From positions 1,758,501 to 1,822,500 of the forward strand of contig NZ_CP076361.1 in the NCBI RefSeq assembly GCF_018798885.1: a DNA stretch of 64,000 nt, read 5' to 3'. The notes under the pieces were generated by a model that ran no database searches, was not told the DNA's origin, and saw only the letters and a list, made by a program, of their open reading frames with translations. The position numbers were made by a program, and so were the translations under genes. This DNA comes from Gemmobacter fulvus. Lineage in GTDB: Bacteria > Pseudomonadota > Alphaproteobacteria > Rhodobacterales > Rhodobacteraceae. This document shows, piece after piece, positions 9,227 to 18,322 of this stretch; position 1 is the stretch's first letter; every line of letters begins with the position of its first letter.

Positions 9227-11812
9227 TCAGTCCAGCTTGCGCTGGACCTCCTCGCGTTCAAAGATCTCGATGACATCGCCGGGGCGGATGTCTTCGTAGC
9301 GTTCAAAGGCCATGCCACATTCCTGGCCCGACTGCACTTCCTTGACCTCATCCTTGAAGCGTTTGAGGGTCTTGAGCGTGCCTTCGTGGATGACCACACT
9401 GTCACGCAGCAGGCGCACACCGGCAGAGCGGCGGGCGATGCCCTCGGTGACGATACAGCCAGCCACCATGCCAACGCCGGTGACCTTGAACACTTCCTTG
9501 ATCTGCGCATAACCGATGAAGGTTTCGCGCACTTCGGCCTTGAGCAGGCCCGAGGCCGCCGCTTTGATATCATCCATCAGATCATAGATGATCGAGTAAT
9601 AGCGCAGCTCGACCCCCTTCTGATGGGCGGTGTTGCGCGCCGAAGCATTGGCACGCACGTTGAAGCCGATCACCGGCGCGCCCGAGGCTTCTGCCAGCGT
9701 CACGTCCGATTCGGTGATGGCGCCAACGCCGTAATGCAGGATGCGCACGCGCACCTCGGCATTGCCAACCTTTTCCAGCGCCTGCACGATGGCCTCGGCA
9801 GAGCCCTGAACATCGGCCTTCACCACCACCGGCAGTTCGGCAACGCTCTGATCCGCCTTGGCTTTCGCCATCAGCTGTTCCATCGTCACCGCCGCACCGG
9901 CAGCCGCACGTTTGTCACGTGTTGCGCTTTCACGATAGGTTGCGATTTCGCGCGCCTGAGCTTCGGTTTCCACCACGTTCAGCACGTCACCGGCTTGCGG
10001 CGTGCCGTTCAGGCCCAGCACTTCAACCGGAACCGACGGACCGGCCTCGGTGACCACATCGCCCTTGTCGTTGATCAGCGCCCGCACCTTGCCCCACTGC
10101 TCGCCCACGACGAAGATATCGCCTTTCTTGAGCGTGCCGTGCTGCACCAAAACAGTTGCCACTGGGCCACGGCCGACATCCAGCTTGGCTTCGATCACTG
10201 CACCCATTGCCGCACGGGCAGGGTTGGCGCGCAGTTCCAGAATCTCGGCCTGAAGCGCGATAGCTTCCAGCAGGTTATCAAGGCCCTGGCCGGTCTTGGC
10301 CGAAACTTCGACATCCTGCACATCGCCCGACATTTCTTCGACGACGACTTCGTGTTGCAGCAGGTCGGTGCGGACCTTGGTCGGGTTCGCGCCGTGCTTG
10401 TCGACCTTGTTGATGGCCACGATCATCGGCACTTTCGCCGCTTTCGCGTGATTGATCGCCTCGATCGTCTGCGGCATCACGGCATCATCTGCCGCAACCA
10501 CCAGCACCACGATATCCGTCACATGCGCGCCACGGGCCCGCATCGAGGTGAAGGCCGCGTGGCCGGGCGTATCGAGGAAGGTCAACAGCGCGCCGTTTTC
10601 GGTTTTCACCTGATAGGCACCGATGTGCTGGGTGATCCCGCCAGCCTCGCCAGAGACCACATTCGCCTTGCGAATCGCATCCAGAAGCGAGGTTTTGCCG
10701 TGGTCGACGTGGCCCATGATGGTCACGATCGGCGGACGCGGCAGCAGATCCTCGGCCTTGTCCTGAACCGAATCGATCACCTGTTCCACGTCGGAATCCG
10801 ACACGCGCACCGCGCGGTGGCCGAATTCCTCGATCACCAGCTCGGCCGTATCGGCGTCGATGGTCTGGTTCATGGTGACCATCATGCCCATTTTCATGAG
10901 CGACTTGACCACATCGGCGGCGCGTTCCGCCATCCGGTTGGCCAGTTCCTGCACCACGATCGTTTCCGGCAGCTGCACATCGCGCACCTGCTTTTCGGGC
11001 TTCTGACCGAAGCCCATCGCCTTCTGGCGGGCCTTTTCCTGCTTGCGCTTCATCGCGGCGAGCGAGCGTGTGCGCCCGCCCTCGCCATCCAGCGCGGCGT
11101 TCAGGGTCAGCTTGCCGGCGCGGCGGCCATCGTCGCCCTTGTTCTTGGACGTGCGATCCCGGTCTTCGCGTTCGCGGTCGGTCTTGCGCGGGCTGAGGCC
11201 GGGTTTGGCCGAGGCCGGGCCACGGTTGTCCTCGGTCGCGGCAGGGGCCGCGGCGGGCGCGTCCTTTTCCTTGGCGGCGGGGCTCGCAGGCTGATCTTTC
11301 GGCTGTGCCGATTTCGGGCGGGTGCCCAGAACATCGGCTTTGCGGGCCGCAGCAGCCGCGAGTTTCGCTTCGGCTTCGGCACGCGCCGCGCGCTCTTCTT
11401 CTTCGGCCTTGGCTTTCAGCGCGGCCTCACGGGCACGCTCTTCCTGCTCTTTGGCCTCGATCTCGTCGCGGCGACGCTGACGATCTTCTTCGCGCTGACG
11501 ATCTTCGGCCGCGCGGCGGATGTTGTCTTCCTGTTCGCGCGCTTTCGCAGCACGAAGCGCCGCCAGACGGCGCTCCATCTCGGCATCGGAAATCCCGGCC
11601 GGACGTTTGGAGGGATCTCCCAGATGCGGCGCAGAGCCGCCCGCGGCAGCACCACCCGTCGCACCCGGTTTCGGAACCACAACGCGCTTGCGTTTGGTTT
11701 CCACCACCACGCTCTTTGTGCGGCCATGGGAGAAGCTCTGCTTCACCTGACCGGAACGCGGCGTGTTGCCACCACCAAGCCCAAGGGGTTTTTTGCCGTC
11801 TGTATCGCTCAT
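9227..11812 (-). CDS. infB: Translation initiation factor IF-2
   Basis: The 861-residue product is the GTPase that delivers initiator tRNA to the 30S subunit. The first 300 residues are a charged, low-complexity N domain rich in Glu/Arg/Ala (probably coiled coil), as is usual in alphaproteobacteria. The G domain follows with [40 protein letters not shown] and [12 protein letters not shown], then domains II-IV ending [10 protein letters not shown]. The start overlaps the stop of the upstream ylxR-like gene by four bases (ATGA), showing operon coupling. It is the last gene of rimP-nusA-ylxR-infB and ends at a bidirectional terminator. Confidence 0.97.
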   Translation of the reverse strand: MSDTDGKKPLGLGGGNTPRSGQVKQSFSHGRTKSVVVETKRKRVVVPKPGATGGAAAGGSAPHLGDPSKRPAGISDAEMERRLAALRAAKAREQEDNIRRAAEDRQREEDRQRRRDEIEAKEQEERAREAALKAKAEEEERAARAEAEAKLAAAAARKADVLGTRPKSAQPKDQPASPAAKEKDAPAAAPAATEDNRGPASAKPGLSPRKTDREREDRDRTSKNKGDDGRRAGKLTLNAALDGEGGRTRSLAAMKRKQEKARQKAMGFGQKPEKQVRDVQLPETIVVQELANRMAERAADVVKSLMKMGMMVTMNQTIDADTAELVIEEFGHRAVRVSDSDVEQVIDSVQDKAEDLLPRPPIVTIMGHVDHGKTSLLDAIRKANVVSGEAGGITQHIGAYQVKTENGALLTFLDTPGHAAFTSMRARGAHVTDIVVLVVAADDAVMPQTIEAINHAKAAKVPMIVAINKVDKHGANPTKVRTDLLQHEVVVEEMSGDVQDVEVSAKTGQGLDNLLEAIALQAEILELRANPARAAMGAVIEAKLDVGRGPVATVLVQHGTLKKGDIFVVGEQWGKVRALINDKGDVVTEAGPSVPVEVLGLNGTPQAGDVLNVVETEAQAREIATYRESATRDKRAAAGAAVTMEQLMAKAKADQSVAELPVVVKADVQGSAEAIVQALEKVGNAEVRVRILHYGVGAITESDVTLAEASGAPVIGFNVRANASARNTAHQKGVELRYYSIIYDLMDDIKAAASGLLKAEVRETFIGYAQIKEVFKVTGVGMVAGCIVTEGIARRSAGVRLLRDSVVIHEGTLKTLKRFKDEVKEVQSGQECGMAFERYEDIRPGDVIEIFEREEVQRKLD

Positions 11813-12456
11813 GCCGTCTTCGTATCCCTTCCGGCGGTCTCGCCGCCGACTTGCCCACCCGCTCCGCCAAATCGGAGCCCGGTAAGCCTTGCCGCTTCCT
11901 CTACAACACGGTTGCTGAGTCCACCAGCCGCAAGCGCGCCGTGTATTGCATGTTCACGACCGAATGCCAAACCCATTTCCTGGGCTGTCAGACAACTGAT
12001 GAACTTGCCCGTTCCTTCCGGCGGCCTGAGCTTGGATTTCCCCCGCTCCGACCCGTCACTGGCCTGAATCAGGACGCGTGCCTGACCGGAGACCAGCCAA
12101 TCCTTCACCTTCTCGTAGCCGGTGATCGCCAGCCCGGCCTTGCGGGCAAGGCTCAGCAGATCCACGGTGCGCCGCGCCAGCAGACCTTCGATCAGATCGG
12201 ACAGCCCGTCCGGCACCTTTGCGGGTTGCCGGGCGGCGCGGGAAAACAGCCCCTTCGCCGCCGCCCTGTCGATCAACGCGCGGTCCGCTGCCACATAGAT
12301 GCCCCTGCCGGGCAGGCGGCCCAGCAGGTCCGGCACCACCATGCCATCAGGGCCCAGCACAAAGCGGATCAACCCGCCTTTGGGCTGGCTTTCACCGGAG
12401 GCAATGCACTTGCGCTCCGGGTCTTGCGTCGTATCTGTCCGGCCCCCGCGTGTCAC
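11809..12456 (-). CDS. YlxR/DUF448 RNA-binding protein with L7Ae-like C-terminal domain
   Basis: The 215-residue protein starts with the YlxR (DUF448) domain. The hallmark segments are [20 protein letters not shown] and the surface motif LPGRGIYV. From about residue 95 there is an L7Ae/L30e-like part ([19 protein letters not shown]). This two-domain form is common between nusA and infB in alphaproteobacteria. YlxR family members bind RNA or associate with RNase P or ribosomes in other bacteria; the function here is inferred from the operon. The gene lies 20 bases after nusA and overlaps infB by four bases. Confidence 0.9.
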   Translation of the reverse strand: MTRGGRTDTTQDPERKCIASGESQPKGGLIRFVLGPDGMVVPDLLGRLPGRGIYVAADRALIDRAAAKGLFSRAARQPAKVPDGLSDLIEGLLARRTVDLLSLARKAGLAITGYEKVKDWLVSGQARVLIQASDGSERGKSKLRPPEGTGKFISCLTAQEMGLAFGREHAIHGALAAGGLSNRVVEEAARLTGLRFGGAGGQVGGETAGRDTKTA

Positions 12457-12476
12457 GCCTGGTGCTCCGAGGCCAA

Positions 12477-14099
12477 TCAGGCCTCGGCCTCCTCTTCGTC
12501 GTCGCCGTCGACTTCCGCGTCGTCCGTCTCGGTGGCGAGTTCGGTCGGGTCCACCCAGCCCAGCATCACGCGGGCCGTCATCACCAAATGCTGCGCCTCT
12601 TCCAGCGAAACGTCAAACTTTTCAAGCACACCGTCGTCCTTCTTGCGCTGGCCGTTCTCGGTGGTCCAGCCACCGGCCAGCTCCCAGTCGGCGCAGGTCG
12701 CAAAGTCTTCCAGCGTCTTGATGCCATCCTTGGCCAGCGCCTCGATCATCTGCGGCGTCAGACCTTCAAAATTGAACAGGCTGTCATCGACACCCAGCGC
12801 CCGCGCGGTTTCAATCGCCTTGCGGTTCTGTTCTTCGATGTAGTCCCGTGCGCGCGCCTGAAGCTCGCCCGCCGTGCCCTCATCAAAGCCATCAATCGAC
12901 AGAAGCTCGTCCTGTTCGACGTAGGCCACTTCTTCCAGATTGGTGAAGCCTTCCGCGACCAGCAGCTGCGCCATCATCTCGTCAATGTCGAGCGTGTCCA
13001 TGAACAGCTTGGTGCGTTCTGCGAATTCGGCCTGACGACGCGCCGATTCTTCGGCTTCGGTCATGATGTCGATATCGAGGCCGGTCAGCTGCGATGCCAG
13101 ACGCACGTTCTGGCCACGACGGCCGATGGCGAGGCTCAGCTGCTCGTCCGGCACCACGACTTCGATCTTGCCCGCGTCATCGTCGATCACAACCTTCGAC
13201 ACTTCGGCCGGTTGCAGCGCGTTCACGAGGAAGGTCGCCTGATCCTGATTCCACGGAATGATGTCGATCTTTTCGCCCTGAAGCTCGTTCACCACGGCCT
13301 GCACACGGCTGCCGCGCATCCCGACGCAGGCGCCGACCGGATCAATCGAGTTGTCATAGGAAATCACCGCAATCTTGGCGCGCGACCCCGGATCCCGCGC
13401 CACAGCCTTGATTTCAATGATGTTGTCATAGATTTCCGGCACTTCCATCTTGAACAGTTCGGCCATGAACTGCGGGTCGGTGCGGCTGAGGAACACCTGC
13501 GGGCCACGCGCTTCGCGACGCACATCCTTGATGTAGCAGCGGATCCGGTCATTCGGGCGATAGCTTTCGCGGCCGATCTTTTCGTTGCGGCGCAGGATGC
13601 CTTCACCCCGACCGATATCCACGATCAGGTTGCCATATTCCTCGCGCTTGACCACACCATTGATGATGGTGCCCTTGCGGTCCTTGAATTCATCATACTG
13701 GCGATCCCGCTCGGCTTCGCGCACCTTTTGCAGGATCACCTGCTTGGCGCTTTGCGCGGCGATGCGGCCCAGATCCACCGGCGGCACCTCGTCGATCACT
13801 TCGTCGCCGATCTGCGGGTCGGACAGGTAGGATTTCGCCTGTTTGACCGTCAGCTGGGCGTGGTGATTCTCCACCTCCTCATCCGCCACAACGGTGCGGA
13901 TGCGGGCAAAGGTGGCACGGCCGGTCTTGCGGTCGATCTTCACCCGGATGTCGAGCTCCGAGCCATAGCGCGATTTGGCAGCACGGGCGAGGGATTCCTC
14001 CATCGCCTGAATGACCAGATCGGGGTCGATCATCTTTTCGCGTGCGACCGCTTCGGCGGTTTGAAGCAGTTCCAGCTGGTTCGCAGACGTAATCGCCAT
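12477..14099 (-). CDS. nusA: Transcription termination/antitermination factor NusA
   Basis: The 540-residue NusA binds RNA polymerase and RNA and modulates pausing, termination and antitermination. Seen in order: the N-terminal polymerase-binding domain (MAITSANQLELLQTAEAVAREK), an S1 domain around residues 135-200 (GVVKREEYGNLIVDIGRGEG), two KH domains (ACVGMRGSRVQAVVNEL; LSLAIGRRGQNVRLAS), two C-terminal helix-hairpin-helix repeats (LLVAEGFTNLEEVAYV; LAKDGIKTLEDFA) and an acidic tail. It is preceded by rimP at 17 bases. NusA is known in E. coli to regulate its own operon, which is relevant to the hairpin ahead of rimP. Confidence 0.97.
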   Translation of the reverse strand: MAITSANQLELLQTAEAVAREKMIDPDLVIQAMEESLARAAKSRYGSELDIRVKIDRKTGRATFARIRTVVADEEVENHHAQLTVKQAKSYLSDPQIGDEVIDEVPPVDLGRIAAQSAKQVILQKVREAERDRQYDEFKDRKGTIINGVVKREEYGNLIVDIGRGEGILRRNEKIGRESYRPNDRIRCYIKDVRREARGPQVFLSRTDPQFMAELFKMEVPEIYDNIIEIKAVARDPGSRAKIAVISYDNSIDPVGACVGMRGSRVQAVVNELQGEKIDIIPWNQDQATFLVNALQPAEVSKVVIDDDAGKIEVVVPDEQLSLAIGRRGQNVRLASQLTGLDIDIMTEAEESARRQAEFAERTKLFMDTLDIDEMMAQLLVAEGFTNLEEVAYVEQDELLSIDGFDEGTAGELQARARDYIEEQNRKAIETARALGVDDSLFNFEGLTPQMIEALAKDGIKTLEDFATCADWELAGGWTTENGQRKKDDGVLEKFDVSLEEAQHLVMTARVMLGWVDPTELATETDDAEVDGDDEEEAEA

Positions 14100-14116
14100 G
14101 ATATCCCTCTTGGCCT

Positions 14117-14728
14117 TCAGTGTTTGGTCGCAGGGGTTTCCGACTCTTCGTCGTCATCCCCGTCGGTTTCTTCGATCTCGTCGAACTGGCTTTCATCGAC
14201 AATGCCCGCAGCCTTGCGCTGGCGCAGCATTTCTGCGATCAGCTCGTCGGTCAGCAGCAGCTTCGCATCCGACAGCCAGTCGAATTGCAGACCGATGGTG
14301 ACGCTTTCGCCACCCTCTTCGATCTCGATCAGCACCTCGTCGCCTTCGGTGCCCGCCAGCACGCCCTTGAAGCGGCGGCGGCCGTCGATCAGCTCGGTTG
14401 TCTCAAGCCGCGCCTCGTAATCCGACCACATGTCGAAATCCTTCAGGCGGGTCAGCGGCCGGTCGATACCGGGCGAGGAGACTTCGAGGATATAGTTTTC
14501 CTCGATCGGGTCTTCCACATCCAGAACGGCGGACACGGCGGTCGAAATGGCGGCACATTCGTCCACTTCGATGCCGCCATCCGGACGATCTGCCATGATT
14601 TGCAGCGTCCGCATCTTGCCGCCCATCAGACGGATGCGCACCAGTTCGAAGCCGAGGCCTTCGATGACGGGGCCGACGATATCCGCAAGGCGGCGATCAA
14701 TGGCGGTTTTGGCGATGAGGTCGGACAT
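14117..14728 (-). CDS. rimP: Ribosome maturation factor RimP
   Basis: RimP assists late assembly of the 30S subunit. The 203-residue protein has the RimP_N region ([23 protein letters not shown]), the conserved segment [20 protein letters not shown], and the C-terminal SH3-like domain ([19 protein letters not shown]). It carries an extra acidic tail of about 40 residues rich in Glu/Asp. It is the first gene of the nusA-infB operon. The ATG at 14728 is only a few bases from the U-tract of a strong hairpin, and its ribosome site (TTGGAAC) is weak, so translation or readthrough control at this point is plausible. Confidence 0.95.
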   Translation of the reverse strand: MSDLIAKTAIDRRLADIVGPVIEGLGFELVRIRLMGGKMRTLQIMADRPDGGIEVDECAAISTAVSAVLDVEDPIEENYILEVSSPGIDRPLTRLKDFDMWSDYEARLETTELIDGRRRFKGVLAGTEGDEVLIEIEEGGESVTIGLQFDWLSDAKLLLTDELIAEMLRQRKAAGIVDESQFDEIEETDGDDDEESETPATKH

Positions 14729-14735
14729 CTATGTT

Positions 14736-14769
14736 CCAAAAACAAAAAACGGGCTCACAGGGCCCGTTT
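14736..14769 (-). terminator. Terminator or attenuator hairpin directly ahead of rimP
   Basis: Read on the minus strand, AAACGGGC pairs with GCCCGTTT across a seven-base loop and is followed by TTTTGTTTTTGG. This is the best intrinsic terminator in the window. It can end the TerC-family transcript, but it finishes only about eight bases before the rimP start codon, leaving no room for a separate rimP promoter. It may therefore act as an attenuator of the rimP operon. Confidence 0.85.
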
Positions 14770-14828
14770 GCATCTTACGATGGGCTTCCGGTGTGGACCC
14801 GAAAGCGCCGCTGTTGAAGGGGACATAG

Positions 14829-14858
14829 CGCAGGTTTCCTGCAATTGCAAGGGGAGGC
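14829..14858 (-). promoter_or_regulatory. Possible rimP-operon promoter
   Basis: On the minus strand there is TTGCAA, a 17-base spacer and TATGTC, downstream of the TerC-family stop codon and upstream of the rimP hairpin. The -35 box is reasonable and the -10 box is weak (TAT only). The spacer contains a small stem (GCAGG AAA CCTGC). The match could be chance. Confidence 0.25.
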
Positions 14859-14906
14859 CTTGCGGAGGCCGGGGACGGCGCAACAGGCCGCCCCCGGCAT
14901 GGACCG

Positions 14907-15884
14907 TTATGCCTCGACCACCTGATCTTTCGTTTTCCACAGCGACACCACGATCCCGGCACCCAGGATCGCGAAGGTGATGCCCAGCGACCAGGCCGGC
15001 GGGAACTTCTCCCAGCCCATCAGATCCGCGATGAAGATCTTGGAGCCGATGAACACCAGCAGGATCGACAGCGCATATTTCAGATAGGCGAAGCGGTGCA
15101 GAATGGCCGACAGCGCGAAATACAGCGCCCGCAGGCCCAGAATGGCAAAGATGTTCGACGTATAGACGATGAACGGGTCGGTGGTGATGGTGAATACGGC
15201 AGGCACCGAATCCACCGCAAAGACCAGATCCGCGATTTCGATCATCACCAGCGCCAGAAACAGCGGCGTGGCAAAGCGCACCAGACGCCCGGTTTCGGGA
15301 TGCGGTTTCTTCACAAAGAAATCATGCCCATGCAGATCGTCGGTGACATGGAACCACCGCTTCATCACCCGCAACACCGGGTTGGCGTGCAGGTCAGGCT
15401 CTTTGTCCGAGGAAAACAGCATCTTGATCCCGGTCAGGATCAAGAACACCGCAAAGATATACAGAACCCAGTGATATTCCGCGACCAGCGTCGCCCCCAG
15501 CCCGATCATGATGCCCCGCAGCACGATCACCCCCAGGATGCCCCAGAACAGCACCCGGTGCTGATAGATGCGCGGCACGGCAAAAAAGCCGAAGATCAGC
15601 GCGATGACAAAGATATTGTCCAGTGCGAGGGTTTTTTCGACGACAAAGGCCGTCAGATATTGCGCCGTTGCGGTCGCCCCCATCTGCCACCAGACAAAGC
15701 CCGAAAAGGCCAGCCCGAGGGCGATGTAGAAGGCCGACATCCGCAGACTTTCGGCCACCCCGATCTCGTGATCGGTCTTGTTTGTCACGCCCAGATCCAG
15801 TGCCAGCAGCCCCAGAACCAGCGTCAGGAACACGGCCCACATCCAGACCGGCGTTCCCATGAAGAGTATTGTTAAAATGTCCAT
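14907..15884 (-). CDS. TerC-family (Alx-like) integral membrane protein
   Basis: This is a 325-residue inner-membrane protein with about nine hydrophobic segments. It has the TerC/Alx signature acidic residues in the membrane (LGLLALDLGV near the N terminus; EKTLALDNIFVIALIFGFF; IEIADLVFAVDSVPAVF). TerC-family proteins are linked to metal handling, especially manganese export and metal loading of exported enzymes, and Alx is pH/manganese regulated in E. coli. The start at 15884 has GGAGG six bases upstream, but that ribosome site is inside a perfect 9-bp inverted repeat, so expression is probably controlled by RNA structure. The transcript ends at the hairpin before rimP. Confidence 0.93.
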   Translation of the reverse strand: MDILTILFMGTPVWMWAVFLTLVLGLLALDLGVTNKTDHEIGVAESLRMSAFYIALGLAFSGFVWWQMGATATAQYLTAFVVEKTLALDNIFVIALIFGFFAVPRIYQHRVLFWGILGVIVLRGIMIGLGATLVAEYHWVLYIFAVFLILTGIKMLFSSDKEPDLHANPVLRVMKRWFHVTDDLHGHDFFVKKPHPETGRLVRFATPLFLALVMIEIADLVFAVDSVPAVFTITTDPFIVYTSNIFAILGLRALYFALSAILHRFAYLKYALSILLVFIGSKIFIADLMGWEKFPPAWSLGITFAILGAGIVVSLWKTKDQVVEA

Positions 15885-16020
15885 CCCTGACCTCCTTGCA
15901 TGTTGCTGCGCTTGAGGTCAGGCCGAAGGCTCCGGGCTGGCATCGAGCGCGCTCGATGCGGTCCGACATCACGACATCTTCATGTCGTCAGAGGGGCCCG
16001 GTCCGCTTGTCAAAGATGTG
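15885..16020 (-). promoter_or_regulatory. Structured 5' leader of the TerC-family gene, Shine-Dalgarno sequestering
   Basis: Reading the minus strand towards the gene, a TTGACA box (16007-16012) is followed by three stem-forming elements. The first pairs ACGACAT with ATGTCGT (15971-15988). The second is the 20-bp perfect palindrome GCATCGAGCGCGCTCGATGC (15940-15959). The third pairs CCTGACCTC (15914-15922) with GAGGTCAGG (15886-15894), which buries the GGAGG ribosome site. Such a layout fits a cis-regulatory RNA. I do not see the GGGGAGUA core of yybP-ykoY manganese riboswitches. A published 'terC RNA motif' exists in alphaproteobacteria and could be this; that is from memory and unverified. 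Confidence 0.6.
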
Positions 16021-16036
16021 ATGTGGCGGCGCGGTT

Positions 16037-16540
16037 TCAAGCCTCCGCCGAAAAATTTGCACCGGGATTATCGCGCCAGACCCGCCAGTTCAGCGGCGCG
16101 GCCAGCCCCAGCCAGATCGCATAGGGCAGGATCATGGTGAAGGCCCAGCCATCCAGCGACCAGAAGGTCCACAGCATGCCCAGCACGGCGCAGCACAGCA
16201 GGCCCATCACGGCGACCGAAAGCCCCATGCGGCGTGCGCCGAAAAACACTGGCGTCCACAGGGTGTTGAGCGCGATCTGCATCGCCCAGAACGCCATCGC
16301 ATAGGCATTGCCCGCCAGCGGGGCCACCCGCGCTGCGGCCAGCGCCGACAGGACATAGATCGTAGTCCAGGCCACCGGGAACATCCAGTTTTTCGGCCGC
16401 CAGTCCGGTTTTACCAGGCTTTCATACCAGGCACCCGGTTTGAACAGCACGCCCGTCAGCCCTGCCGCCGCTGAGGCGATCAGGAAAAGAAACGCAAGCT
16501 GCCAGTCAAAGCCCGCAGCACCGGCGATTTCGGGTGTCAT
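16037..16540 (-). CDS. TspO/MBR family tryptophan-rich membrane protein
   Basis: The 167-residue protein has five hydrophobic segments and the many aromatic residues typical of TspO. Diagnostic stretches are VKPDWRPKNWMFPVAWTTIYVL, read in two halves around residues 43-63, and the LNTLWTPVFFGARRMG loop. TspO binds porphyrins and related tetrapyrroles and, in Rhodobacter, modulates expression of photosynthesis and stress genes. The gene ends next to the proline iminopeptidase gene and is followed by the TerC leader. A three-base gap to pip upstream suggests cotranscription with it. Confidence 0.9.
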   Translation of the reverse strand: MTPEIAGAAGFDWQLAFLFLIASAAAGLTGVLFKPGAWYESLVKPDWRPKNWMFPVAWTTIYVLSALAAARVAPLAGNAYAMAFWAMQIALNTLWTPVFFGARRMGLSVAVMGLLCCAVLGMLWTFWSLDGWAFTMILPYAIWLGLAAPLNWRVWRDNPGANFSAEA

Positions 16541-16543
16541 GTG

Positions 16544-17527
16544 TCAGTCGTCCTTCATCAGCGGGCGCAGCCCATCCATCACATGCACAAGCTCTGACGA
16601 GATGCCCGGTTCCGACAGGGCATGGCCTGCCATCGTCACCATACGCAAATCACATCCGCGCCAGCCCTTCGCCAGCTTCCACGCCGACAGCGGCGGGCAG
16701 ATCATGTCATAGCGGCCCTGCACGATGGTCGCCGTCAGATGTTCGATCCGGTGCCGCTCGCGCAGAATCCAGCCATCGGCCTCCAGAAACACCGCATTCT
16801 GGAAATAGTGATTCTCCAGCCGTGAAAACGCGCGGGCATATTCCGACGGGCTTTCATAATGTCCGCCATCGGCGGCAATCGCCGCCAGCGCATTTTCCCA
16901 CTGCGCCCAAAGCCGCGCATAGCGCATTTCCTCGACCATATTGCCGGAAAACAGGCGGCGGTGATAGGCCGCCACCAGATCGCCGCGCTCTGCCTCGGGA
17001 ATCGGCTCCACAAACCGCGCCCACAGCTCGGGAAAAAACGCACCCGCGCCGCCGCCATAAAACCACTCCAGCTCGGCTTTCTGGCCCAGAAACACCCCGC
17101 GCAGCACCAGATGGCGCACCGCTTCGGGGTGGCTGATTGCATAGATCAGGGCCAGCGTCGCGCCCCAGCTTCCCCCGAACAGAATGAACCGCTCAATGTC
17201 CAGCGCCGCGCGGATGGCCTCGATATCCGCCACCAGATGCCATGTCGTATTCGCCAGAACCGAGGCCGTGGGCCGCGACCGGCCACAGCCGCGCTGATCG
17301 AACAGCACCACCCGATAGATTGCCGGGTCAAAATAGCGCCGCATCGCCGGGCTGCACCCGCCGCCCGGCCCGCCATGCAGCACCAGAACGGGAACCCCCG
17401 CCGGATTGCCGCATTGCTCCATATACACCCGATGCCCGTCGCCCATATCAATCATGCGCTGGTCGAACGGCTCGACCGGCGGGTAAAGATATTCGACTGC
17501 GCGCTTTTGGCCTGATCTGTGATCCAT
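16544..17527 (-). CDS. pip: Proline iminopeptidase (peptidase S33)
   Basis: This alpha/beta-hydrolase releases N-terminal proline from peptides. It is 327 residues when started at 17527 (MDHRSGQKRAVEYLYPPVEP), the usual N terminus. A much longer open frame continues upstream but only runs through the antisense of ubiG, so I rejected it. The oxyanion motif HGGPGGGCSP, the nucleophile elbow GGSWGATLAL and the C-terminal histidine region (MAGHALSEPG) are all present. The ATG is only eight bases from a TATATAGT sequence, so transcription could begin at or next to the start codon (leaderless), which is speculative. It is divergent from ubiG across 57 bases. Confidence 0.93.
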   Translation of the reverse strand: MDHRSGQKRAVEYLYPPVEPFDQRMIDMGDGHRVYMEQCGNPAGVPVLVLHGGPGGGCSPAMRRYFDPAIYRVVLFDQRGCGRSRPTASVLANTTWHLVADIEAIRAALDIERFILFGGSWGATLALIYAISHPEAVRHLVLRGVFLGQKAELEWFYGGGAGAFFPELWARFVEPIPEAERGDLVAAYHRRLFSGNMVEEMRYARLWAQWENALAAIAADGGHYESPSEYARAFSRLENHYFQNAVFLEADGWILRERHRIEHLTATIVQGRYDMICPPLSAWKLAKGWRGCDLRMVTMAGHALSEPGISSELVHVMDGLRPLMKDD

Positions 17528-17584
17528 GATCGCACTATATAACGCGCGGAGGCGACGCTGCCACAGAAACCGGAAGGACCAACC

Positions 17585-18322
17585 ATGACCATATCCACGA
17601 TTGACCCGTCCGAAGTGGCGAAATTCGAGGCGATGGCAGCCGAATGGTGGGATCCGCAGGGCAAGTTCAAACCGCTGCACGAAATGAACCCCTGTCGGCT
17701 GGATTATATCACCAGCCAGATCGCCGCCGAATTCGGGCGTGAACTGCGCGGCCCGCTGCCGTTTGCCGGATTGCGGATTCTGGATATCGGCTGCGGCGGC
17801 GGCCTGTTGTCGGAACCGATGGCGCGGCTGGGGGCAACCGTGGTCGGGGCCGATGCCGCCCCGCGCAACATCCCGGTGGCCGAGATCCATGCCGCACAGA
17901 TGGGCCTGACCATCGACTATCGCCACACCACCGCGGAAGCCCTGGCCGATGCCGGAGAGCAGTTCGACGTGGTGCTGAACATGGAGGTGGTGGAGCATGT
18001 GGCCGATCCGCTGGCCTATCTGACCGCCTGCCAGCACTTGCTGAAACCCGGCGGGCTGATGCTGTGTTCCACGCTCAACCGCAATGCCAAAAGCTTTGCC
18101 ATGGCGATTGTCGGCGCCGAATATGTGATGCGCTGGCTGCCCAAAGGCACGCATGACTGGAAGAAGTTCATCACCCCGGACGAGCTTTACGACCTGATCC
18201 GCCGCGCCGGTCTGGATCCGGTGGATCGCAAGGGCATGGTGTTCAACCCGCTTGGCTGGAGTTGGAGCCTGTCTGCCCGCGACCTGTCTGTCAATTACGT
18301 CACCGCCAGCGTGAAGCGGTGA
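17585..18322 (+). CDS. ubiG: Ubiquinone biosynthesis O-methyltransferase UbiG
   Basis: UbiG performs both O-methylations of ubiquinone synthesis. The 245-residue protein begins [24 protein letters not shown], whose EWWDP region is typical. It has the SAM-binding glycine motif [19 protein letters not shown] and the later [12 protein letters not shown] motif. GGAAGGA precedes the ATG at a good distance. The stop codon overlaps the GTG start of the following gene by four bases, giving a two-gene operon. Confidence 0.96.
   Translation: MTISTIDPSEVAKFEAMAAEWWDPQGKFKPLHEMNPCRLDYITSQIAAEFGRELRGPLPFAGLRILDIGCGGGLLSEPMARLGATVVGADAAPRNIPVAEIHAAQMGLTIDYRHTTAEALADAGEQFDVVLNMEVVEHVADPLAYLTACQHLLKPGGLMLCSTLNRNAKSFAMAIVGAEYVMRWLPKGTHDWKKFITPDELYDLIRRAGLDPVDRKGMVFNPLGWSWSLSARDLSVNYVTASVKR

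Noticed and set aside
9203..12067. 954-codon plus-strand open frame across infB
   Set aside because: It is antisense to infB and rich in His/Arg/Gly as expected for a GC-rich shadow; no domain and no ribosome site.
15885..16020. yybP-ykoY manganese riboswitch ahead of the TerC gene
   Set aside because: The conserved GGGGAGUA and GCGAGAC-type core segments were not found by eye; kept only as an unclassified structured leader.
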